DNA from: GCA-2720975 sp964469565
GTDB lineage: Bacteria; Planctomycetota; UBA1135; GCA-002686595
DNA: 64,000 nucleotides
Direction of reading: 5' to 3'
Assembly (NCBI GenBank): GCA_964469565.1
Contig: CAYXZD010000008.1
Span: 62,001 to 126,000 of the forward strand
Shown: piece by piece, positions 43,575-52,279 of the stretch
How the letters are laid out: each line of letters starts with the position of its first letter
How positions within the stretch are numbered: position 1 is the first letter of the stretch
Notes under the pieces: generated by a model
Databases searched by the model: none
What the model saw: the letters and a program-made list of their open reading frames with translations, nothing else
Told to the model about the DNA's origin: nothing
Position numbers and translations under genes: made by a program

Positions 43575-44393
43575 ATGGGAAAGGTCGAAAAAGTCGTCGT
43601 CTTGGGAGTGCTGTTCATCATCGTCTCCATCCTTGCCCTTTCGCTAGATGGCGGGCTCGGCGAACTCGGGTCGGGTGGTTCGACTGCGACTGGAGGGTCC
43701 CCGGTCACGCCCCTCGCAGCAGAATCGGGATCCCCTCGTGGTGCGTCTACGACTGGGCGGGGCGAATCGGCTCTGCGCCGGGAGCGTGGGCGCAGGGTGG
43801 GTGAGGATCAGGTCGAGCGGCGTGCCCCTCTGGGTGCCTCTCTGGGTGCCGCACCCACCCAGGGTGAACCCGAGGGGCCCTCGGCCCTGTTGACCGCTGA
43901 AGTTGACCCCAGCGCTGGCAATGGGATGGGTGGGGAATCGGCCCCGTACGATCAGCCAACTGCTCCGGCAAAGACTGTGGCCGCACCCCAACCTGACTGG
44001 GATCTGGTCACTCTCGATGGGCTAGAGGATCACCCGTTCGATCCAGACCTCAAGACCTACAAAGCACAGGGCGGCGATGATTTCACCAGCCTCTCTCAGC
44101 GCCTCTACGGAGACGCGGCCCACGCGGCATTGTTGCGTCGCAACAACGAAGGCACACGCACCATCGAGGCAGGCCAAGTCCTTCTTGTGCCCGTGGCATC
44201 CGAAGAGGGTGAGACGGGGACCTTGTATGAGGTGGTGCCCGGGGACAGCCTCTCGGGCATCGCGTTTAGGGAGTATGGCAAGGGGCACCTCTCGGATTTG
44301 ATCTTTGATGCCAATAAGGATGTGCTCGCATCGCCGGATAAGATTGCCGTGGGAATGCGGCTTTTCTTACCCAGCCTACCGGTGGGTGAGTAG
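43575..44393 (+). CDS. Single-pass membrane protein with two LysM domains
   Basis: The 272-residue product from the ATG at 43575 starts MGKVEKVVVLGVLFIIVSIL, a membrane anchor with a short cytosolic end. A low-complexity Gly/Pro/Ala-rich linker runs to about residue 150. Two LysM domains follow: DDFTSLSQRLYGDAAHAALL (about 165-210) and YEVVPGDSLSGIAFREYGKG (about 217-268). LysM binds peptidoglycan, so the protein probably ties the inner membrane to the wall. GGGG lies 9 bases before the start, while AGGA touches it. The frame is open to 43455. Confidence 0.82.
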   Translation: MGKVEKVVVLGVLFIIVSILALSLDGGLGELGSGGSTATGGSPVTPLAAESGSPRGASTTGRGESALRRERGRRVGEDQVERRAPLGASLGAAPTQGEPEGPSALLTAEVDPSAGNGMGGESAPYDQPTAPAKTVAAPQPDWDLVTLDGLEDHPFDPDLKTYKAQGGDDFTSLSQRLYGDAAHAALLRRNNEGTRTIEAGQVLLVPVASEEGETGTLYEVVPGDSLSGIAFREYGKGHLSDLIFDANKDVLASPDKIAVGMRLFLPSLPVGE

Positions 44394-44531
44394 AGCGCCC
44401 GATAGGCGGTCGCTCGGCACTTGGAGTCACTTGGGGAGTCACTTCGGGGAGCCTCTGCTCCATATGTGATCGTAGACGCTAAGCGTGCGCTCTATGGATG
44501 CACTGCCCTAGGGGCTCAACAATCCCCGGAG

Positions 44532-45947
44532 CTAACGCAAAGAGTACCGGTCCAGCTTCTTGTAGAGGTGGCTGCGTTGCATCCCCAACTCTTCAGCCGT
44601 GCGTTTGATGTTGCCGGCGTTGCGCTCCAATCGGAGTCTAAAAAACAGTGACTCTGAGAGATTTTTGAACTCTTCAAATGTGGCTGCATCGAAGGGGTCG
44701 ACCTGTGCGGATTCAGCCGCCGAAGGCATGGAGGCCAGGGAGGGCCCCGAGGCAAGGATCTGTTCAATGTCTTTGGATTCGATCGTGCCCTGATCGGCGA
44801 AGACAGCGGCTCCCTCAAGGACATTCCGCAGCTGCCGCACATTGCCTGGCCAGGGGTGGCGCATGAGCTGCTGTGCAGCGGCCCCATTGAGAGTCAAGGC
44901 CGCTCGGCCGGTGCGCTCGGCAGCCTGCGTCAGGAAGTACTCGGCCAATTGTGGGAGGTCGTCAATGTGCTCCCGCAGGGGGAGGATCTGCAGGGCGACT
45001 ACATTGAGTCGGTAGAACAGATCCATGCGGAATTGCTTGTTCTCGACGGCCTCGGGCAGGTTTGCGTTCGTGGCGGAGATGACCCGGATGTCCACCGGGC
45101 TGGACTGGGAGGCTCCCACACGAGTGACTTCGTGGGTTTCGAGGGCGCGCAATACCTTGGCCTGCGCTTCGAGAGGCATGTCGCCGACCTCGTCCAGAAA
45201 CAAGCTGCCCCCGTGAGCGGCTTCAAAGTGGCCGGTGCGCCGTTCGTTGGCTCCGGTGAAAGAGCCCTTTTCATGGCCGAATAGCTCTGACTCGATCAAT
45301 TCGTGTGGGATGGCCGCGCAGTTCACCGTGATGAATGGGCCGGTCGCACGTGGGCTGCGGTAGTGAATGTTGCGCGCAACGACTTCCTTGCCCGTGCCGT
45401 TCTCGCCTGTGATCAGTACGGCTGCATCGGAACTGGCTATGCGCTCGACTTGGGTATCTAAAGCCCGCATGGCTTGGCTGTCGCCGACGATTTCCCAGCG
45501 ACCGCTGAGCTGCTGGCGCAGGCCCTTGTTCTCCTGGGCAAGGTTGCGCATCTGCAGGGTCGTCCGCAGGGTGACCAGCACCCGGTTTTCGTCGAGCGGC
45601 TTCTCCAAGAAGTTGCTGGCTCCTCTCTGCATGGCTTCCACGGCAACCGCCACGTCCCCGTGCCCGCTGATCAGAATCACTGGCGGTGAGTCGTCATGCT
45701 GGCCAACCTCGTCAAGCAGACCCAACCCATCTAGGTTGGGCATCTTCAGGTCTGTGAGAATCAAGGCCGGCTGTCGATCCGATTCGCGTTCCTTCTCTAG
45801 ACGGGCGAGCGCTTCTTGCCCGTCCTTGGCGGTCCAGACATCGTAGCCCTCGTAGGAGAGCAACATTTCCAATGATTGGCGAATGTCGCCCTCGTCGTCC
45901 ACCACAAGAATGGGCGTGCGCCCGCTCGATTTGCGTTTCGTGTCCAT
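44532..45947 (-). CDS. NtrC-type sigma54-dependent response regulator
   Basis: The 471-residue protein has a receiver domain (residues about 11-125, phospho-acceptor Asp66 in ILTDLKMP), an AAA+ domain with Walker A GENGTGKE, the sigma54-contact loop GSFTGA and LFLDEVGDMPLEAQAKVL, and a Fis-type helix-turn-helix at the C-terminus (NIKRTAEELGMQRSHLYKKL). No sensor kinase lies next to it. It would activate sigma54 promoters on phosphorylation. It converges with the LysM gene and diverges from anmK. The upstream ATG at 45995 would add 16 residues before the conserved start. Confidence 0.93.
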   Translation of the reverse strand: MDTKRKSSGRTPILVVDDEGDIRQSLEMLLSYEGYDVWTAKDGQEALARLEKERESDRQPALILTDLKMPNLDGLGLLDEVGQHDDSPPVILISGHGDVAVAVEAMQRGASNFLEKPLDENRVLVTLRTTLQMRNLAQENKGLRQQLSGRWEIVGDSQAMRALDTQVERIASSDAAVLITGENGTGKEVVARNIHYRSPRATGPFITVNCAAIPHELIESELFGHEKGSFTGANERRTGHFEAAHGGSLFLDEVGDMPLEAQAKVLRALETHEVTRVGASQSSPVDIRVISATNANLPEAVENKQFRMDLFYRLNVVALQILPLREHIDDLPQLAEYFLTQAAERTGRAALTLNGAAAQQLMRHPWPGNVRQLRNVLEGAAVFADQGTIESKDIEQILASGPSLASMPSAAESAQVDPFDAATFEEFKNLSESLFFRLRLERNAGNIKRTAEELGMQRSHLYKKLDRYSLR

Positions 45948-46013
45948 GCCGTCAGTTTCGTACTCTACGTGCGCGAGGGCAACGCTTGGCCGCAAGCTCC
46001 CTGCGATTCTCCC

Positions 46014-47246
46014 ATGAAGTGCCTAAGCCACAAGCTGCAAGAGGGTAGCGCGCTTGTGGCGGGAGTGCTCTCGGGGACCTCAGCTGATGGCGTGGATGTG
46101 GCCCTCGGTCGCTTTGGCTTAGAGGGGACCGATTTGCGCTTGCTCGAGGTCCTTGTTCAGCAGACCCGGCCATGGCCTGAAGACCTGGGCTTGCGGGTTC
46201 GCAGTTTTCTTTGTGGTGGGACATTGGAATTGGCCGAGGTAGCCCTCTTGCACCGCGACCTCGGGCGTGTTTTTGGGCAGTGCGTGGGGGAAGTCTGCTC
46301 GGGAGCTGGTGTGGTTCCTGACCTTGTGGGCAGCCATGGGCAGACGGTCTACCACCACGACGGCACGGAGGAAAGCGGGCCTGCAACGCTTCAACTGGGA
46401 GATGGGGACTGGGTGGCCGAGTTTGCGGGCTGCCCAGTGGTCAGCGACTTTCGCCAGCGGGATGTGGCCGCCGGCGGAGACGGTGCGCCCCTCTCAGCCT
46501 ATGGGGATGACGTGCTGTTCGCAGGAGTCGACCGCCCACTGTGTGTGCTCAACCTCGGCGGAATGGCAAACATCACCTGGATCGATGGAGAACAGGTGCT
46601 CGCCTTTGACACTGGGCCGGCGGGCGCCCTGCTCGATGGGCTCGCCAGGAGACTCCTGCACGAACCCATGGACAGGGGCGGGGAGGCGGCCCAGCTAGGA
46701 GAGATTGTTCAGCCTCGACTTGCTGCCGCCCTTCAACATCCCTTTCTCGATCGCTTCCCGCCCAAAAGCACCGGCCGTGACACCTTTGGGGAGGCATGGA
46801 TGGATGAGTGGGTTTCACGGGACCCGTTGATTCCCCATTCGAGACAGGCCGGTGCAGATCTGCTTGCTACAGGTGTGGCTTTCGTTGCGAGAACCGTGGC
46901 TGAAGCCATGGAGCGCTACCTTCCTGAGCTTCCCAAGACGCTTCTGGTGGCGGGGGGAGGAGTGCATAACCTCGCGCTGATGGGGGCTCTCGGTGATGCA
47001 TTGGCCCGCTCGGGACCGCGCCAGCCGGCAAGGGAGCTCGGGGGGCAGGGGCCCTGTCGCGTCCTCTCAACGGCATCAGTCGGGGTGGATCCAGACAGTC
47101 GGGAGGCCTTGCTCTTTGCTGTCTTGGCAGCCCGCTGGGCCCTTGGCCAGGGCGTGACACGGCCCGAGACCAGCGGAGCCCTGTCCGGTAGGGTGCTCGG
47201 AAAGCTCAGTCCTGGTTTGGAGCTAGACGGAAGCGCATTGACGTAA
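46014..47246 (+). CDS. anmK: Anhydro-N-acetylmuramic acid kinase
   Basis: The 410-residue enzyme converts 1,6-anhydro-MurNAc to MurNAc-6-phosphate in peptidoglycan recycling. Motifs are AGVLSGTSADGVDVAL (residues about 14-30), DLVGSHGQTVYHHDG, VLNLGGMANITWID and DTGPAGALLDG, all standard. The ATG at 46014 is chosen because the 46 residues before it in frame are unlike the family and overlap the regulator gene on the other strand. MurQ, the next enzyme, is not in the window. Confidence 0.93.
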   Translation: MKCLSHKLQEGSALVAGVLSGTSADGVDVALGRFGLEGTDLRLLEVLVQQTRPWPEDLGLRVRSFLCGGTLELAEVALLHRDLGRVFGQCVGEVCSGAGVVPDLVGSHGQTVYHHDGTEESGPATLQLGDGDWVAEFAGCPVVSDFRQRDVAAGGDGAPLSAYGDDVLFAGVDRPLCVLNLGGMANITWIDGEQVLAFDTGPAGALLDGLARRLLHEPMDRGGEAAQLGEIVQPRLAAALQHPFLDRFPPKSTGRDTFGEAWMDEWVSRDPLIPHSRQAGADLLATGVAFVARTVAEAMERYLPELPKTLLVAGGGVHNLALMGALGDALARSGPRQPARELGGQGPCRVLSTASVGVDPDSREALLFAVLAARWALGQGVTRPETSGALSGRVLGKLSPGLELDGSALT

Positions 47247-47867
47247 GTTATGTATTGCGCGTTGGTTACGCACAGTGCTTCGCGCTGACCGGCGAATCCG
47301 ATCAGGGTCTCGGAGGTCTTCCTCGGGGGGGACGGTAGCTCCTGGTCATTGGTAGGGGTACACCTGCTGCCGTTGCTGCTGGGCGGGAACCTGACTGGGT
47401 TCACGTCGCTCTCCTGGAGCCCACGCCGGGTGCTGCGGTCGCTGCTTTGACACCTCCTTTTTGCCTCGGCCGGCTCCCCTGCGTGAATCCTGTGACCGTT
47501 GTGGGAAGCCCCGCTTCACTCCACCATGGTGGTTGGCCACGCCTCTTGTTTGGATCCAGCGGACCTTGGACCTCCCTTCGGCCTACTGGATCGACCCCCC
47601 TGAGGGGCAAACCCTTGACCCCCGTCCCTCTCCCGTTATTATCCGCCAAGCAGATTGCCTCTCCTAACAGGCCCCCCAGAGCCGGTCTCCCTCATTTCTT
47701 GCGGGTACCGCCCCTGCCTGTATGGATCCATCGTGCCGACCCACTTCCGCCCATTCTAATCTGACTGCTGTTCACCCACGCTCCTCACCCAATTCTGTTG
47801 GGCCAGTACCCACTGGGTGCGTGGATTCTCCCCCCAAGACTCTCTCCTCTTCTTCGAGGAATCGAAT
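47247..47867. other. 620-base intergenic region with no supported gene
   Basis: No frame here has convincing coding signals. Short open frames on the minus strand (for example near 47346-47540) are basic, Gln/Pro-rich and lack a usable ribosome-binding site. The region holds a 12-bp palindrome CCACCATGGTGG at 47521-47532 and the promoter of the next gene. The start of that gene has GAGGA 7 bases upstream. Confidence 0.5.
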
Positions 47868-50006
47868 ATGACCCTCCCTCTCTTCCGTGACCTTGGCAAG
47901 ACCGCTGGATTCGCGCTAGCCATCGCTGGCTTCGCTGCTCCCCTGAGCGCTGCAACGAGCAGCACCCCTCTTCTTGGGGTCACGCCGTTGGCGGGAACAT
48001 CGACTTCGGCTGTGCTCGGTGCAGACGATTTCCAAGAGGGTGTGGCCCTCCTGCGCCAGGGCAAGAAGGCCGAGGCCCTGCAGGCATTCCAACGTGCCCT
48101 GGCCAGCGACCCGAGCAACAACGATGCCTACGAATTGTGGAAGAACACGGACGAGGAACTATTCCTCGACATGCTCGTGGAGGGAGGTGAGTTTGAACTC
48201 ATCGCCCGTCGCTTCCTCGACCGTGCCCGCATGGGCCGCATGGAGCGTCGAAATGATTCGGCTGCCATCGGAGCACTCGTGGCCACCCTCAAGGATGCTG
48301 CCACTTCTTCGGAGCGCCGTGCCGCAATGAGTGCACTGTCTGCTGAGCATGGTGAGTACGCCGTGCCGCGACTGGTTCGGGTTCTTGCGGACTCCACAGA
48401 CGGGGACTGGCGCATTATCGCCATGCATACTTTGAGCCAAATGGGTTCCGATACAGTCCTGCCTCTGGTTGCGGCCCTCGGAACGGACAATGCGTACCAA
48501 CGCGCCAATGTGGCCATGGTTCTCGGCCATGTGGGCGATCCCCGCGCCGCTGGGGCTTTGACCCGGATCGCCGCAACCGATGAGGATGGCAAGGTCCGCC
48601 GCGCCGCCGCTGATTCCGCAGGCAAGTGCGGAGCTGAAGGCAGCGCTGCTGACCAGTTCATTTCTCTCGGCGAGGATTACTACAACCGCCGGAAAAACGT
48701 CCTGCGCGACTTTGACTACAGCGATGTGACCTGGGCTTGGGAAGATGGCGACCTCGCAAGCTCCAGTCTCCCCCGCGAGGTGTACCACAGCACCCTTGCC
48801 AAGCGAGCGTACATGGATGCCCTGGCCGAGGAGGGTGGTAATGTGGTCGCCCTCGCTGGTGTAGCGCGTTCGGCGATGGATATTTCTGCCCGCCTTTCAG
48901 CCCTGGCTGAAGCCGGTCAAGACGTGAGCGACCACCAGGCCGCTGCCGAGGGGGGCGCCATTATTGCGGCCTCGTGCGGAGTGGCTGCTGTGGACAAAGC
49001 CTTGGCTTGGAGTGTGAACGTCAATGATGCCACAGCAGGCGTGGGTCTTGCCCGCGTCCTCGGTGCCATTGCTGGCGAGCCCACCGGTGGTCTGTTGGCC
49101 GCCATGGGTTCTTCCGATGGTGCCCTGCGCGGGGAAGCAGCCGTCGCTATTGGAACGATCGGTGTCCGACGTAAAATCGGTGGAACCAGTGAGTTGGTCG
49201 CTGCACTTGGTGATGCCGCTGGACGCGACATCATGCGCCTTGTGGCCGTGATCGATGGCGATGCCGAGCGTGCACAGGCATTGGCCAGTTCGATTGGAGG
49301 GCCTGGCGTGCTCGTCAATCACCGCGACACCGGTGCCGGCGGGATCAATCTGTTGCGCCGAGTCGGTGGCTTTGATGCCATCGTTGTTGGGGACCGTTTC
49401 ACGGATATGACGGTGGACCAGATCATCTCCGCCGCTAGCTTGGGTGACTCCGAGACGCCCATCCTTCTCATGACTTCCGATAGCGACCTAGGTGATGCCT
49501 ACGCTGACCGTGTCAGTGCTGTGATTGGCGACATGTCGGATCTCTCTGAATTGGAGTCCATCTTTGAGGGTACCCTTGAAGGTGATCGCGCCCGCGCTGA
49601 CGACCTTTCCCGCCGTGCCGCAGCGGTACTGGGCGACCTCGCCTTGGCAGGCCGCACGGAACTCGGCGCAGCTCTCGAGGGCTTGGCTAAGTCCATCGGC
49701 CACCGGCCTGACGGCGTTGCCGTTCCCGCCATGCGCGCACTTGCGGCCGCCGGGACTGGAGCCCAAGCGGGTGCCTTGATGGCTGTCATCACTGACGAGG
49801 CCCGTTCGGACGACGCTCGCGTTGCTGCTGGGCAGGCCCTGGTTGGAATCCTTGGTCGAAGCGGGGGTGGTGCGGATTGCGCCGCTGGCTTGGATGCCGT
49901 GGTTCGCTCTGATGCAACCCTTGCTGTGCGCACTGCTGCAGCCCAAGCCCTTGGGTTGGCCGGTGTCTCCGCTGGAGACCGCGCTGGCTTGCTGGGCGAC
50001 ATCTAA
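47868..50006 (+). CDS. Secreted HEAT-repeat protein with a receiver-like insert
   Basis: The 712-residue product has a signal peptide (FALAIAGFAAPLSAA). A TPR-like helix pair (EGVALLRQGKKAEALQAFQRALASDP) precedes HEAT repeats such as ATLKDAATSSERRAAMSALS and ADSTDGDWRIIAMHTLSQMG (about residues 130-250), and a second set runs near residues 390-440 and 600-700. Between them (about 480-565) is a Rossmann-like segment, FDAIVVGDRFTDMTVDQI then PILLMTSDSDLGDA, that resembles a response-regulator receiver without the usual acidic cluster. The ATG at 47868 has GAGGA 7 bases before it. Function is unknown. Confidence 0.8.
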   Translation: MTLPLFRDLGKTAGFALAIAGFAAPLSAATSSTPLLGVTPLAGTSTSAVLGADDFQEGVALLRQGKKAEALQAFQRALASDPSNNDAYELWKNTDEELFLDMLVEGGEFELIARRFLDRARMGRMERRNDSAAIGALVATLKDAATSSERRAAMSALSAEHGEYAVPRLVRVLADSTDGDWRIIAMHTLSQMGSDTVLPLVAALGTDNAYQRANVAMVLGHVGDPRAAGALTRIAATDEDGKVRRAAADSAGKCGAEGSAADQFISLGEDYYNRRKNVLRDFDYSDVTWAWEDGDLASSSLPREVYHSTLAKRAYMDALAEEGGNVVALAGVARSAMDISARLSALAEAGQDVSDHQAAAEGGAIIAASCGVAAVDKALAWSVNVNDATAGVGLARVLGAIAGEPTGGLLAAMGSSDGALRGEAAVAIGTIGVRRKIGGTSELVAALGDAAGRDIMRLVAVIDGDAERAQALASSIGGPGVLVNHRDTGAGGINLLRRVGGFDAIVVGDRFTDMTVDQIISAASLGDSETPILLMTSDSDLGDAYADRVSAVIGDMSDLSELESIFEGTLEGDRARADDLSRRAAAVLGDLALAGRTELGAALEGLAKSIGHRPDGVAVPAMRALAAAGTGAQAGALMAVITDEARSDDARVAAGQALVGILGRSGGGADCAAGLDAVVRSDATLAVRTAAAQALGLAGVSAGDRAGLLGDI

Positions 50007-50013
50007 GGCTTGT

Positions 50014-50055
50014 AACTCCAAGGCTGGAACTCCAAGGCTGGAACCCTAAGGCTGG
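50014..50055. repeat. Three tandem copies of a 14-base unit
   Basis: AACTCCAAGGCTGG twice, then AACCCTAAGGCTGG, directly after the HEAT-repeat gene stop at 50006. Confidence 0.65.
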
Positions 50056-50127
50056 GGCCATCTCTACGCCTGCCCACTCGGTCGGCATTCGGCGTCAGAC
50101 TGGACGGAGTTCCCCAACAAAAACACC

Positions 50128-50168
50128 GGCGGCCCCCCCTCGCGGCACTTGCCAGAGGGGGGGCCGCC
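50128..50168. terminator. Strong 14-bp hairpin between the HEAT gene and tRNA-Thr
   Basis: GGCGGCCCCCCCTC (50128-50141) pairs perfectly with GAGGGGGGGCCGCC (50155-50168), loop 13 bases. A CAAAAACACC run precedes it, which gives GGTGTTTTTG after the stem on the minus strand; on the plus strand no T-run follows. It likely ends plus-strand transcription from the HEAT gene or minus-strand transcription. Confidence 0.65.
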
Positions 50169-50226
50169 TGTCATCCTGCAAGGGGACTCCCACGCTGCCC
50201 ACGGGGCCTGCACGAGTTCCACCCAT

Positions 50227-50301
50227 GCCAGAGTAGCTCAATGGTAGAGCACTGCTTTCGTAAAGCAGACGTTGTCGGTTCAAATCCGATCTCTGGCTCC
50301 A
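50227..50301 (+). tRNA. tRNA-Thr (anticodon CGT)
   Basis: A complete cloverleaf. Acceptor GCCAGAG pairs with CTCTGGC, D stem GCTC/GAGC, anticodon stem CTGCT/AGCAG with loop TTCGTAA (anticodon CGT, reads ACG), T stem GTCGG/CCGAT with loop TTCAAAT. The 3' CCA is encoded (50299-50301) and the discriminator base is T. Confidence 0.95.
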
Positions 50302-50467
50302 TTCCATCCATGGTCGCTATCCATGGAAGTTGTCGCACGCGTTGCTTCTAGGGCAGGGAACGACACCCCCTGGAGTTCGTAGGATGGAGTTGGCATCGAA
50401 ATGCAGGCGCTTTCCACCGGCCTGCACCGCGCAGGGAGGCCGTGAGCAGCTCGTTTGAACCAAGGTC

Positions 50468-50497
50468 TTGCTGTGACAGCTTTCCCTGTTTCATAAT
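50468..50497 (+). promoter_or_regulatory. Candidate promoter of the small membrane-protein gene
   Basis: TTGCTG (50468-50473), 18-base spacer, CATAAT (50492-50497). The hexamer ends 6 bases before the ATG at 50504, so the transcript could begin on the start codon. Confidence 0.35.
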
Positions 50498-50503
50498 CAC
50501 GGA

Positions 50504-50749
50504 ATGAACGGGAAGCCTCCACCATCACTGCCCATGCGTGTGCTCCCCATGGTGTTGCTGGGTCTGTTTCTAGGACCGGTGACTGGAATGCTCGTTGTTG
50601 AGTACTCGACGGGCGATCCCAATTCCTTTGCTGCCAAGGAAGCGGGCTTCGAGGGCTTCTTGTATGGGCTTTGGGTGGGGCCGTGCGTGGGGTTGGTCGT
50701 CGGCCTTTGTCTGCACGCCTTGAGGAAGCGGCAAGCACCTCGTCCCTAG
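50504..50749 (+). CDS. Small two-helix membrane protein
   Basis: The 81-residue product has two hydrophobic segments (MVLLGLFLGPVTGMLVV, about residues 16-32, and YGLWVGPCVGLVVGLCL, about 54-70) with a polar loop between and a basic C-terminus (RKRQ). No family is recognised. The frame on the other strand (50280-50783) runs through the tRNA gene and was rejected. Start at the second ATG (50534) is possible. Confidence 0.6.
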   Translation: MNGKPPPSLPMRVLPMVLLGLFLGPVTGMLVVEYSTGDPNSFAAKEAGFEGFLYGLWVGPCVGLVVGLCLHALRKRQAPRP

Positions 50750-50856
50750 TCCTACCCGGTTGATTTCGCGCGCCCTGTGACAAGTTCTTGAACTTTCAGG
50801 GCGCTGGATCTGTGCGGGTCCCGGTCGGGCACCTCGGTTCCCCTGTCAATGGGCGT

Positions 50857-50887
50857 GGCCCCCCGCAAGTCAGACTTGCAAGGGGCC
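50857..50887. terminator. Hairpin between convergent small membrane-protein gene and serpin
   Basis: GGCCCC-CC-GCAAG (50857-50869) pairs with CTTGC-AA-GGGGCC (50875-50887), with a 2x2 internal loop and a 5-base loop. It lies 36 bases after the serpin stop on the minus strand. No T-run. Confidence 0.5.
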
Positions 50888-50922
50888 GAACGTCGGGTCT
50901 CTCGCGAGGGGGCTCTAAGCGG

Positions 50923-52182
50923 CTACTTGTCCTGCGTTGGCTCGGGGGTACGAGGGTCGTCGATCCGGCCCATGAGGAGAACGGATCCGCTGCGGTTCTC
51001 ACGTGCCATAAACATGAAGGGTCTGTCGAGGGACAGCTCACGGCGGGGCGGTACGGCCACATGGGGGGCGCTTCCAACTTGGGCGGGCAGCAAGGTGGCC
51101 GCGGCAGCTTCGATGCCGGTTTCGTTGAGAGTGAGGCGGCAACCATGGAGCACATCGGCAAGGTAGAGACCGCCGACAGGATCGGCGAAGCCGGTGAGGT
51201 CGGCGCGTTGATCGAAAAGCTCGGAGAGTCCGGCAGAATTCAAGGCCGATCGAAGGGGCAGGCCCTTGGTGTGTACGTCCAGACGTGGCATGTCGAGCCG
51301 CAGATCAACCGAATTGGCTTGATCGAGCCACTTCGCCAGATTCTTGGGGACTAGGTGCTCCTGCAGGTCTCCTAGGGTCAAACCCTCCTTCGGCAGGATC
51401 AGCAGAAGGGACGTCCCATTCCGTTCAAAGGAGACCTCGGCCAGGGTCAGGAGTTCGTTGGAAAAGAAGTGCGCCGAGTGCCAGCCGTGCATGGTGGTGG
51501 TTTCAATGACTTCGCCGCTCTGGAGTGTAAATGGGGACTCGTCAGTACGGCTGACGGTGAATTGACTCTCCCAAGAACTGGCGAAGTAGAGTGCATTGGT
51601 CAAGAGCATGGGGCCGCTGGGCAACTCGTGGAGAATGCTGGGAATCATGCCTCGGGTTTTCTCGCTGACCCATTCATTGATGAGGGTGAGGGTTTGAGGG
51701 TCAGTGAAGTCCACTGGGTGCACTTGTGCACCTCGGATGGAGTGCAATGTATCCAACGTGTCCGAGTTGAAGGGCATTGATCCGGTCGTCCAGATCGCAT
51801 CGGCGAGGGAGAGGGCGCCTTGGCTCCCTTCTTCGCACAGAAACGAGCGCAGCAAGTGGGACTGGGCCACCTGCCAGCGCTGAATGTCCCTATCGGGCAG
51901 GTGGAGTGCTGCACTGAGTGAGCTCAGGCTGCTGCCCCGAGCACCTGCTTGAAGGCTCAGGAGTGCTGCATGAACACTGGCCGGGGACCAAACCATGTTT
52001 CCGCGGGTCAATGCTGCGAGTCGTTGGTGGGTCTCTAGGGCGAATGCCCCTTGGCCTTTGGCGAGGGCGAGTGCATCCTGGCGCGTGCGGCCCTCAGTAT
52101 CGAGGCTCGATCCGTTTGCGGTCAGGAGTGGTGCGAGGAACAGCGCGGGGGCGCACAGGCTAAGTCGTTGGAGGTGGTTCAT
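50923..52182 (-). CDS. Serpin-family serine protease inhibitor, exported
   Basis: The 419-residue protein has a signal peptide (LSLCAPALFLAPLLTANG) and the serpin fold: VWSPASVHAALLSLQAGARG near the N-terminus, LTNALYFASSWESQF in the shutter region and DRPFMFMARENRSGSVLLMG at the end. The hinge of the reactive loop reads ETGIEAAAAT (about residue 352 on), with small residues at P12-P9, the pattern of inhibitory serpins. The putative cleavage site lies in AQVGSAP; counting from the hinge places P1 at the glycine, or a neighbour. Serpins are rare in bacteria. The ATG at 52182 was chosen because it starts the signal peptide. Confidence 0.92.
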   Translation of the reverse strand: MNHLQRLSLCAPALFLAPLLTANGSSLDTEGRTRQDALALAKGQGAFALETHQRLAALTRGNMVWSPASVHAALLSLQAGARGSSLSSLSAALHLPDRDIQRWQVAQSHLLRSFLCEEGSQGALSLADAIWTTGSMPFNSDTLDTLHSIRGAQVHPVDFTDPQTLTLINEWVSEKTRGMIPSILHELPSGPMLLTNALYFASSWESQFTVSRTDESPFTLQSGEVIETTTMHGWHSAHFFSNELLTLAEVSFERNGTSLLLILPKEGLTLGDLQEHLVPKNLAKWLDQANSVDLRLDMPRLDVHTKGLPLRSALNSAGLSELFDQRADLTGFADPVGGLYLADVLHGCRLTLNETGIEAAAATLLPAQVGSAPHVAVPPRRELSLDRPFMFMARENRSGSVLLMGRIDDPRTPEPTQDK

Positions 52183-52267
52183 GCGGGTGGAACGCCGTGA
52201 CCCTTCCGCCTCTTGGGATAGGCCCCTGATTTTAGTTGTTTGCGCACGGCCGGCCATTGACCGGACC

Positions 52268-52273
52268 TATAAT
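52268..52273 (+). promoter_or_regulatory. Candidate -10 element of the macro-domain gene
   Basis: TATAAT, a perfect consensus hexamer, ends exactly 6 bases before the ATG at 52280. Transcription would start on the A of the ATG. No consensus -35 is seen. Confidence 0.5.
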
Positions 52274-52279
52274 GGGACA

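Noticed and set aside
47346..47649. Small basic proteins on the minus strand
   Set aside because: Low complexity, no ribosome-binding site at a proper distance and no recognisable family.
50280..50783. Minus-strand gene of 167 codons
   Set aside because: It runs into the tRNA gene and has no recognisable fold; the plus-strand membrane protein is more plausible.
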